Positions 34,472-43,371 of a DNA stretch of 64,000 nt are shown in pieces (within the stretch, counting starts at the first letter, position 1; each line of letters begins with the position of its first letter). The DNA comes from Lineus longissimus (lineage: Eukaryota > Nemertea > Pilidiophora > Heteronemertea > Lineidae): the NCBI RefSeq assembly GCF_910592395.1, contig NC_088312.1, forward strand, positions 1,674,001-1,738,000, read 5' to 3'. The notes under the pieces were generated by a model. It did no database searches and had not been told where the DNA came from. It saw only the letters and a list, made by a program, of their open reading frames with translations. The position numbers and the translations under genes were made by a program.

Positions 34472-37147
34472 TGATAGCACCCCACGTGACTCCATCCAAT
34501 CGTGTGCTCATGAGGAAGAGTATTGAGAGGAACTGAGCACGACATTCCTTCAATTTCGAATGCGCCAGGCAAAATCTCGCTCATTCCTATTCCAACACTC
34601 CCACCACTCCCAAAACTCCTATAACTTCTCCAACGCGTGAAAGAAAATTATACAAGGCGGATATATCTTATACAGAGATACTTTTATTCCTTTGAACCAA
34701 GAGTACATGTATATACGTGACATACGGCTACAGAAACGGGAGTTAACATGATGCAAACGCAAAACGTATTATTACCGAAATCACTTTAGTGAGAATGATG
34801 ATAGAAGCTAGAACTTGATGAAGAGTTTTGGTTTAGGGGCCTGCGATTACCGTGATATAGAAGTCCTCGTTGTGAACATGTATGCATGCATATCATTGAA
34901 TTAATGAACTAATGTAATTGAATGAGCGCTTACAATCGTATTTTGTGCTGAATCAGATTTGCGTGAAAATTATATAGCGCTGGCGGAAAGGCATTAAAGG
35001 ATGCATACTGCTCGAACTCTCTTTCCAGCCTGAGTGGTGCACTTGAGGAGCTAGCCAAACTACGGGCAACGGCGATAGCTCGCTTCAACGAGCCTTCCCT
35101 AGTGTAATAAGCATAATATTTTCTTGTCGACCCACCCACGTGCCTCATCGTGTCGGTGGCGATCGTGTCGGTGGCGTTACTTTCACGAGGGTGTAGAGGT
35201 TGCTGCGCATCATTAAAGTGCTAGGGTGATAGAGCAACCCGCTCTTATGCTGTGAGGGGTCTCACCCTGGTATATGCCGAGGGTACGTAGGCAATGGACC
35301 AGGCGATGATACATAGTAGTGTATGATACGGGTTTATTTAAGACGGTACCATTTTCCGATACCACTCTAAAGAGATAACCTAACGAGAGATCCACCGCCC
35401 ATGAACGAGCCCAGCTTACATAACGGTCAAGACCCGCAATCGGGCAGGTAGCAACATTGGAACAGCGTGTAACCGTGAAAGTGTTGCAAACGCCGGTAGC
35501 CCCCCTAATCGCTTTTGTGAAGGAGTGCGATATCGCCCGCCACACCCGAGTTGTCTAAGTTGACTTGCGACTCTGCCTAAATCACTGGCACGATCTCCCG
35601 CAAAGAATTGAAGTTTGAAATAAGCTTGATCTCTATGTAGAGCGAAACGTTGCCTTTGCGACAGGTTACTACGAGTTATTTGATCATCAATATAGGCGGC
35701 AATTTTGATAATTTTTGAGAGAAACATGGGCTTGGCCTGAGAGGGAACAACCTGAGCTCTTGCTTGCTCCCCTGCTATATGTTTTATGTACGATTTAACG
35801 AGCGGAGATGCCGCCGGGTTTCCCGCGCCTAGGATGTCACAATAGGAAGTACCTCTACCGCATTCTCGAAAGATGGCTTTATTCTTTGTTCCAACTCTGA
35901 TGCAATAAAGCTTGCAAATTTAGCACAGGAGGGCGAATTTTGGATCGACTCAGAAGGCGGGCGCTGAGAGTCAAATGCTTGCCCTTTAAAATTTCCCTTG
36001 AAATGCTTAAAAAATGGCTCTATATGTCCACTCCATTATGTAGCCAGTTGGCTGTACTGTTGCGACATAGGGTCGTCAGGGGGAAGAATTTCATCCAAAG
36101 AACTGGCATGCTCGTGCAACTGGCCGGCAACGAAATTATCTGGGTCTCTTGGCGCAATACTATTTACATCAAAGCATAGCCGCCGGGAAAAAACGTCCTC
36201 AAATTTTGGGCAAAATTGGGCGGGGAGTTGGGCTTTCTGTCCCTTGAGGTTTACCCAGCTTGGCGAGAACCTTGCAGAGCGCGAAGCTGACACCGGATCA
36301 AATGGCGTTTTAGTTCCCATGTTGGCACGTTATACGCTCTAAAGCGTTGATTCTGCAAAACAAATAGAGATTACATTTAGGAAGGACAGAAAGCTCTCAA
36401 CCCCCCACCCACGTGAAAAAGATCACTAGGGAAGTTACCCCGGGTGGAAGTAAAGAGCTAAACAAGGGCGCTATTCCTTGTTATCTGACATGGGTTTAGG
36501 AACTCTAGGCTTTGTACTTACGAAACAAGTGACACAAATGCCGGCTTAGAAATTTTGCTCTTGCCCGCATGGCTAGGAATCGCCCGAAAATTCTAAAATT
36601 ACGCAAGGACGAACTGACAGCTCGTCGGGTGACTCTGACGTAAGCTTGCCCAATATATATGTGTGCACTGTCTGGCTTTGGCGATGTAAAATTGTAGAAA
36701 ATTTTAGAGTTCGAATCAGACTAAAAAATAGTCGAGCGTGACTTCCCCTATATAGTCGCCTATCGGCGCGTTCAGAGAGGAACTGCAACGCCCGATTTAT
36801 CTCCACTGTGCTCACTGGCGAGCCTACGCAAGACTCCCAAGGCGACAGTTACATATATATATCTCATATCTCTGGCTCGAGCACGCCCCCCAATGGTCTG
36901 CTACGATGCCGTCCCCCCTAGCCGAGCGAAGAAGCTCCCTAGGGTGACCCGAAGAAAGATAGATAAAGAGCCGTGTGAGATTCAGGCAAGCCTGAGAGGA
37001 AAGACACAAAATACTGTGGTCGAAAATCGGAGAAAAGCAAAAAGCGACAGGAGGGGAAGCCAGTCGACCGACCAAGGAGGCGACAAAAGGCTGAATGAGG
37101 CTGAACAAAAGGATTTCGCACACTCGTCGATGAAGTCACGTGGGGTG
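34472..37147. mobile_element. Crypton-like tyrosine-recombinase element 2 (2676 bp)
   Basis: It begins TGATAGCACCCCACGTGACT and ends AGTCACGTGGGGTG, followed at once by resumed satellite (GAGCAGCC). It contains the decayed recombinase gene on the minus strand. There is no target duplication of transposase type; instead the 4-bp GGTG at each boundary is shared with the satellite target. Cryptons, as known from fungi and animals, move by tyrosine recombinase through circular intermediates and show short direct repeats and no true terminal inverted repeats. Here the ends do carry imperfect inverted arms, which is less usual. Confidence 0.7.
34930..36320 (-). pseudogene. Decayed tyrosine recombinase (Crypton-like) gene
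   Basis: Read on the minus strand, several frames together give a tyrosine-recombinase-like protein. An N-terminal part starts at 36320 (MGTKTPFDPV). A middle part has GNPAASPLVKSYI and VPSQAKPMFLSK (about 35880-35690). The first catalytic-Arg box is FFAGDRASDLGRV (about 35580), then comes CPIAGLDRYVSWAR. The HxxR box is GETPHSIRAGCSITLAL (about 35215-35265). Finally MRHVGGSTRKYYAYYTRE (about 35095-35148) supplies the HVG motif and candidate nucleophile Tyr. All four expected boxes are in order. At least three breaks (near 36035-36010, 35870 and 35550) plus a stop after ITLAL (35213) show it is dead. Similar proteins are widespread in corals, lancelets and other marine animals. The family match is from recalled motif patterns. 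Confidence 0.8.
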
Positions 37148-37760
37148 GAGCAGCCAACAAGACTGATTCGGCCTGGCTGTGACTGTCTCATCTCTCTCGT
37201 CATGTTGACAACTTGGCAGAGCAACAAAGACTGGTGTGGCCTGGCTGTGACTGTCTCATCTCTCTCATCATGTTGTCAACACGGTGGAGCAGCCAGGACT
37301 GATTCGGCCTGGCTGTGACTGTCTCATCTCTCTGGTCATGTTGACAACTTGGCAGAGCAGCAAAGACTGATCTGGCCTGGCTGCGACTGTCTCATCTATC
37401 TCAGCATGTTAGCAACACGGTGGAGCAGCCAGGACTGATTCGGCCTGGCTGCGACTGTCTCATCTCTCTCATCATGTTGACGACTTGGCAGAGCAGCCAA
37501 CAAGACTGATGTGGCCTGGCTGTGACTATCTCATCTCTCTCATCATGCTGTCAACACGCTGGAGCAGCCAGGACTGATTCGGCCTGGCTGTGACTGTCTC
37601 ATCTCTCTCGTCATGTTGACAACTTGGCAGAGCAGCAAAGACTGATCTGGCCTGGCTGTGCCTGTCTCATCACTCTCATCATGTTGTCAACACGGTGGAG
37701 CAGCCAGGACTGATTCGGCCTGGCTGTGACTTCCTCATCTCTCTCACCATGTTGACAACT
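37148..37760 (+). repeat. 68-bp satellite array, right of the recombinase elements
   Basis: About nine units continuing the array interrupted at 33785. It ends at GACAACT, fused to the CGGCTATAAAACACC of the next retrotransposon-like fragment. Confidence 0.9.
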
Positions 37761-37881
37761 CGGCTATAAAACACCGGCACCCCGACATGCTCGTCTTCTA
37801 TGAGAAGGAAAAGGAGGTCCTATTCATCGAGATAGCTGTCAGCTCCTAGCACGTGCGGAGGAGAAACGATCGAAGTACTGT
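37761..37881 (+). pseudogene. Retrotransposon C-terminal fragment, copy 2
   Basis: The same KHRHPDMLVFYEKEKE segment as at 25211 and 38726, with an internal deletion that removes the CCGACAGACACG part after GCTGTCAGCTC. It ends at the same AAGTACTGT boundary with the satellite. Confidence 0.6.
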
Positions 37882-38361
37882 GGCTGTGACTATCTCATCT
37901 CTCTCATCATGTTGTCAACACGGTGGAGCAGCCAGGACTGATTCGGCCTGGCTGTGACTTCCTCATCTCTCTCACCATGTTGACAACTTGGCAGAGCAGC
38001 CAAGACTAATTTGGCCTGGCTGTGACTGCCTCATCTCTCTCACCATATTAACAACTAGGCAGTGCGGCGAAGACTGATGCCGCCTGGCTGTGACTGTCTC
38101 ATCTCTCTCACCATATAGACAACTTGGCAGAGCAGCCAAGACTGATTTGGCCTGGCTGTGACTGTCTCTCATCTCTCTCACCATGTAGACAACTTGGCAG
38201 AGCAGCCGAGACTGATTTGGCCTGGCTGTGATTGTCTCATCTCTTTCGCCATATTAACAACTAGGCAGTGCGGCGAAGATTGATGCGGCCTGGCTGTGAC
38301 TGTCTCATCACTCTCATCATGTTGTCAACACGGTGGAGCAGCCAGGACTGATTCGGCCTGG
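37882..38361 (+). repeat. 68-bp satellite array
   Basis: About seven units, including a third subtype with ATATTAACAACTAGGCAGTG and GGCGAAGA in place of the usual GTTGACAACTTGGCAGAGC. It ends by fusing at GGCCTGGTCGTGA into module A. Confidence 0.85.
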
Positions 38362-38555
38362 TCGTGATAAATATATTAAAAAAACTCTCACATTAGAATA
38401 TTAATTAGTGTAAGAGGTATCTATCGATAAAATCAAGATCACTTTCAGGATGATATTTCTTGAGATGAAAACGAAAGAACATAATAATGAAGGCACATTA
38501 GCAAAACCAAAATATTGATCTTTCAGAAATTAGTTAGGTATCAAACTTTCGTTTC
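38362..38555 (+). repeat. Module A, copy 4
   Basis: Matches 27112-27301 and 33085-33271 through AGTTAGGTATCAAACTTTCG, then continues TTTCTCTGCTC as in copy 2. Confidence 0.9.
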
Positions 38556-38562
38556 TCTGCTC

Positions 38563-38725
38563 TGGATCACCGATTGTTGATGTCTGGGGCATGACCTATC
38601 CTCGAGTTCGCATACAGCCATTGCATGCCCCTACATCCTCTATATAATGGTACCGGTACTGTTTACATCAGTCAAAGAGACACATATTGATGGATACCAT
38701 CGGTATGTGGTCTCGAGAAGCCGGT
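38563..38725 (+). repeat. Module D, copy 2
   Basis: A copy of 27492-27627 with an extra GGTACCGGTACTGTTTAC segment. It leads directly into the fullest copy of the retrotransposon-like fragment. Confidence 0.85.
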
Positions 38726-38926
38726 TCCAATGACCACTCGTACTCTGGAAAGAAGCTGAGATTGCTCTGGGACTCGCTAGTCCACCCGGGCCCGGCTATA
38801 AAACACCGGCACCCCGACATGCTCGTCTTCTATGAGAAGGAAAAGGAGGTCCTAATCATCGAGATAGCTGTCAGCTCCGACAGACACGTCCTAGCACGTG
38901 CGGAGGAGAAACGATCGAAGTACTGT
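38726..38926 (+). pseudogene. Retrotransposon C-terminal fragment, copy 3 (longest)
   Basis: The frame gives KLRLLWDSLVHPG, then KHRHPDMLVFYEKEKE, VLIIEIAVSSDRHVL and EEKRSKY. This is the most complete of the three copies, and together with module D upstream it outlines one transposable element. The PD..V...KE..V.IIE.AV.SD..V pattern is typical of the C-terminal end of non-LTR retrotransposon polyproteins. No catalytic reverse transcriptase core is present. Confidence 0.6.
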
Positions 38927-39440
38927 GGCTGTGACTATCTCATCTCTCTGATCATGTTGTCAACACGGTGGGGCACCCAGGACTAATTCGGCCTGGCAAA
39001 TGACCGTTTCATCTCTCTCATCACGCTGTCAACACAGTGGGGCAGTCTCATCTCTCTCACCATAATTTTTCTCAACACGGTGGAGCTGCCAGAACTGATT
39101 TGGCCTGGCTGTGACTGCCTCATCTCTCTCACCATGTAGACAACTTGGCAGTGCAGCCAAGACTGATTTGGCCTGGCTGTGACTGTCTCATCTCTCTCAC
39201 CATATTAACAACTAGGCATGTTGACAACTTGGCAGAGCAGCCAAGACTGATTCGCCTGGCTGTGACTGTCTCATCTCTCTCACCATAATTATTCTCAACA
39301 CGGTGGAGCTGCCAGAACTGATTCGGCCTGGCTGTGACTTCCTCATCTCTTTCACCATGTTGACAACTTGGCAGAGCAGTCAAGGCTAATTTGGCCTGGC
39401 TGTGACTGTCTCATCTCTCTCACCATATCAACAACTAGGC
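38927..39440 (+). repeat. 68-bp satellite array, diverged
   Basis: About seven units with more truncations than the other arrays, including CATAATTATTCTCAACACGG variants. It ends at AACTAGGCAGTGCGACT, where orientation flips. Confidence 0.85.
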
Positions 39441-39444
39441 AGTG

Positions 39445-39662
39445 CGACTTGATGAGAGAGATGAGGCAGTCACAGCCAGGCCGAATCAGTCCTAGCTGCT
39501 CCACCGTGTTGACAAGGTGAGAGAGATGAGACCGTCACAGCCAGGTCACATCAGTCTTCGCCACACTGCCAAGTTGTCAACATGGTGAGAGAGACGAGGG
39601 GTCACAGCCAGGCCAAATCAGTCCTGGCTGCTCCACCGTGTTGACAACATGATGAGAGATGC
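39445..39662 (-). repeat. 68-bp satellite, inverted units
   Basis: Three units run in the opposite orientation (GAGAGATGAGGCAGTCACAG, CCAGGCCGAATCAGTCCTAG). With the array to the left they make a large imperfect palindrome centred near 39443. Confidence 0.9.
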
Positions 39663-40229
39663 TGTCATATTCCATGTTGATCAAATTCTCATCAAAAGGG
39701 AGCAGAAAATGGAGACACGTCAAAATATCTTAAATTATAAAGAGTAAATTTTATTAACGTTTACAATCTCTCAATGGAAGAGCACTTTTTTCAGTATAAA
39801 TCACAACTCTGGAGAAGAAGAAAAATACACCATTTGATGATGCAATAGTCAAAGCCCTCTAAACTTGATTACCCGATTGTGGCACCATAAAATGATACCA
39901 TGGGACAGTTGCAGTGCATATACAATGACAATAATATGAAAACTTAAATAGATTACTGATATAGGCCCAAGTCATTCACAGGTCAATATTTATATACACA
40001 AATTGATATTTGCCAAAATGATGAAGTGTGCCAGCTTAAGTTATCTTGTAGTGGGCTGTCCTTCCTTGCCTTCAGGGTAGTTCTTTTTAGATAAATAAAT
40101 AAAAATTAGGAAAATGTAATTTTCTTCTGTCCCTTTCTCGAAATGGAAGATCAAAATAATGAGGTGTGAAAAGCAGTCAGTTTAAAGTACAGGTGTTGTT
40201 CATTGGTTATACATTAATCCTGATGACCG
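39663..40229. other. Non-coding stretch
   Basis: AT-rich sequence with no gene or array. A TTTATT near 39749 (AATAAA on the minus strand) would be an alternative distal poly(A) signal for TSPO. Confidence 0.4.
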
Positions 40230-40668
40230 GGTACCTCAAGAGTCCAATCGAGATCACTTCGATCAGCGTCGAGTCTAACCCTCTCTGTGCCCTCTAAGAC
40301 TAAAAAGCTGGGTGACCGATCTTTTGCTGTTGCTGGTCCCGTACTGTTCAATGGTCTCCCTGAGCAAATACGAACCTTAGAGGCAGTCAGTGACTTTAAG
40401 CGGGCCATCAAAACTCATTTATTTTCCAAATATTTTTTAAATGGGTAAAGTCTTAGTTTTTATATTTCTCTTCATTACTATTGTTTTAAACTTCTTATGT
40501 TTTACACCAATGTTTTACTAATGTAAAGTGCTCTAGTTTTTTTTATATTTTCCTTTATTACCATTGTTTTAAATTTCTTATGTTTTACACCAGTGTTTTA
40601 CCAATGTAAAGTGCCTTAGAGCTCGTTTTACCTGTATAGGGCACCATAAAATATGGTAATTTAATTTA
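40230..40668 (+). mobile_element. 3' end of a decayed LINE (non-LTR retrotransposon)
   Basis: The plus frame ends with GDRSFAVAGPVLFNGLPEQI, then DFKRAIKTHLFSKYF and a stop at 40446-40448. This G(D)RSF..AGP..(W/F)N.LP motif and the FK..LKTHLF ending are the classic last residues of CR1/L2/Jockey-type reverse transcriptase polyproteins. A 3'UTR follows in which a block of about 85 bp is duplicated (about 40452-40537 and 40538-40617). It ends in GTATAGGGCACCATAAAATATGG-type sequence and an A/T tail at about 40668. Everything upstream is missing, as usual for 5'-truncated insertions. Confidence 0.8.
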
Positions 40669-40679
40669 ATCCAAATGGG

Positions 40680-40685
40680 TTTATT
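40680..40685 (-). terminator. Proximal TSPO poly(A) signal
   Basis: TTTATT on the plus strand is AATAAA on the minus strand, 161 bp after the TSPO stop codon. Cleavage would fall at about 40655-40670, right at the LINE 3' tail. Confidence 0.5.
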
Positions 40686-40845
40686 GGATTCCAAATCAAC
40701 AGCTAGACTCGAACAGGCAAACACAGTGCCATTGCGATAAGGGTCGGTCAACTAAAAACCACAAGATAACAAAATTCAAACAGTAATGTTTTATAAATAT
40801 AGAGTCCGGTAGATAGGTCCTTACTAATCTATTTGGCTAAAGAAG

Positions 40846-42165
40846 CTATTCTTCCATTTCAACTGAGTTGTTCATTGCAACCCATGTGTTGATTGCCCCA
40901 GCAAGGGTCAGCCAGACCATGTATGGAATCATGAGATAGCCAGCAGTTGGGTTGATAGCATACATCTTGTAACCTGTGGCTGCAGCAGTTCCCCATGTTG
41001 CCCAGAGGATGACAGCACCCTGAAATCATGACAAGAGAGCAACTTAGGAAATTATCAGACAGATGAACGATTTTGGGACTGGTACGTATCTCAAGGAAGT
41101 TCAGACTCTTTGATTTATCAGGCTTTGTCTTTACCTGAATCCCTGAGTATACTCAATTTCTTGAGAATGCCATCCTGCCATCCTGCCATTCAATGCAATC
41201 ATACTCGATAAACCAGGTATACCCTGTACAGCATCATATGCTTGCTATCCAATCATCACACTTTCTAATTTGAGTACCGATCACGCATCACAACACTGCG
41301 TTTTTATCCAAAATATTGCTGTTTACTCAATGAAGTTTTTTATTTTTCTACTCATCTGCCCGAGGAAAATAGCAAGGCTACTGAACTCTCCAAAATGGAT
41401 TACACACAAGCTAATTAACCCCACTGCGTATCCAGTCATTCAAAGTAGCAGGCAATTTAAGCACACAAGGGCCAATGCAGCAAATATAAATATATGTACT
41501 TACAAGCCTTATTTTATGCTTTCCAAAAAAGACAGGTGACCACATCCAGTTAAGCATAAGCTGAGAGCCATACAGTGCGAGAGCAGTTTTGGCTTCACCA
41601 CCAAAGCCACCACCGTCCTTCCAGGTCAGGTAGGAGGCATAACCCATTCCTGTGTACAAGGATGTCCACACAGGCCCGAATACCCAGTTTGGAGGAGTAA
41701 ACCATGGCTTCTTGATGCACTGGAAGAAAAAGATAAAACATGATACACAAACAAATTTATTTGAAATATTGAGTTAGAATAGAAGGAGACATATACCAAA
41801 AGATTACCTTTTCAGGAGTGGCAGATCCAAATATCCAGGGGCACATTATAACACACAAAGTTTAGGCACTAAAGATAATCATGATGATAACTTGAAATCT
41901 CATAAACCAGTTTCCACATCTTCCAGCTGCACAATCAAGATTTACATCATCATCCTCCGTAACAACACAACATATGGGGCACCCACATCGATGACATAGT
42001 GAGATGCAGAATTCAACAGCGCTGAGGAATACCGCAATTTGCCAAACTAAATTGACCTTTGCTTACACTATACCATGACTCTATCTCCTTCCTTGTAACA
42101 ATACCTCCCAAGATACCACCAATGTGTGGATGGACCACACCGAAAATGATAGGTCCCCAAGCCAT
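40846..42165 (-). CDS. TSPO: Translocator protein TSPO
   Basis: Three coding exons on the minus strand: 42067-42165, 41504-41719 and 40846-41019 (33 + 72 + 57 codons = 162 residues). All junctions are phase 0 with GTAAGC/GTAAGT donors. TSPO is a five-helix protein of the outer mitochondrial membrane that binds cholesterol and porphyrins. Family landmarks are [48 protein letters not shown] and [14 protein letters not shown]. Length is close to the vertebrate protein (169). The exon with the ATG has an acceptor 15 nt upstream (CTCTACAG), so a non-coding first exon exists; a GTGAGT donor near 42496 is one candidate for its end. The C-terminal cholesterol motif is altered (see findings). Confidence 0.93.
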
Positions 42166-42676
42166 CAGTGCTTCAAAAGCCTGTAGAGTGTAGTGTACTG
42201 TAAAAGGGAGAAATCAACAAATCATTAAATTCCAAATACAGGACCATGATGACAGTCTCCATCGTCGTCATTCATAATGACCATGAGTTGACATGCAGTG
42301 GTCACTGAACCTGTACTCAGTACTCAGTACTGGTGCAGTGGTACGATGGCTGGACACTATTGACTATACTATTACTATACTAGTATAGCATGTAGCCTAG
42401 GCCTAATATAGTCAATCATGCAATAGAATATATAGCCTAGTGTCAGTTGAACTTGATGGTCCGGTTGTTCATCCACCAATTTTTCCACACTCACACTGCA
42501 TCCATCTTTATGGATGGCCAATGACATGCATGATGCTCATTCGAATGGCTAATGTCCCTGATCAATAGAACTCGGACGTTTTGGCCTATTACTAACTTAT
42601 ACCTTGGAGTGGACGAAATGAGGGAAAACTCAGTAAAAGTTACTAAAAGGAGGGGCAAGTTATATAAGTTTGACAA

Positions 42677-43159
42677 ATAATGGGGAAGGTGTAAACTGTA
42701 GGCCTATATGAAATTAGGCCTACTGATGAAAATGTTGGTGGGGGGCTTTTAACTTTGGTGGCTTGATAATTGTTAGTTTTTTGAATATTTTTCAACCCAA
42801 TTGCGCTATGTTATACTTTAGCGTCATCTAGTGAGGTGGCAAAATGGCTGATAATATGTAAGTATAAAGTACTTGGACCCATCAACCTGATCAACAGAAT
42901 CTAAAAGCCGATCGGCGCATCTCGAAAACCTGAAAAAATGGCCTCCACTCTTTGATCAAAATCACCCATTCATATAAAATATAAAATATTTTCTATTTTC
43001 ATTTTTACCACCTCACTAGATGACTCTTAAGTATAACATAGCACAATTGGATTGAAAAATATTGAAAAACAAACAAATGTCAAGCCACCAAAGTTAGAGG
43101 ACCCCCATCAACATTTTCATCAGCAATTTCTTCAACAGTTTACACCTTCCCCAAATTAT
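42677..43159. repeat. Large imperfect inverted repeat between TSPO and parvin
   Basis: The left arm 42677-42844 and right arm 43002-43159 are reverse complements with good similarity. Matched landmarks are GGGGAAGGTGTAAACTGT, GATGAAAATGTTG, AACTTTGGTGGCTTGA, GCTATGTTATACTT and TCATCTAGTGAGGTGG. A central loop of about 157 bp is unmatched. The left arm has an extra AGGCCTATATGAAATTAGGC insertion. It may be a foldback element or an inverted duplication. Confidence 0.85.
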
Positions 43160-43371
43160 GGTGATTGGTTGACAGGCTTTTTGATTCTCAGCTCGCGATG
43201 CAGCTTCAATGATTATTCTTTCCTTGCTTTAATATACAACTTTTTGAAAAATTAGGTTACAAAATTAGCTTTATTTGAACATATTGCTCAAAATTTGTCA
43301 TAAGTTAGTTTATTAGGTTAGTATTTAAATAAATCAAATACTTCGAATTGGTGGACAGTCAGAGTTCCAAA

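Noticed and set aside
33786-37147. Interpretation as an ordinary TIR DNA transposon
   Set aside because: No target-site duplication flanks the block, the TGATAG outside the arms is not satellite sequence, and the encoded enzyme is a tyrosine recombinase rather than a DDE transposase.
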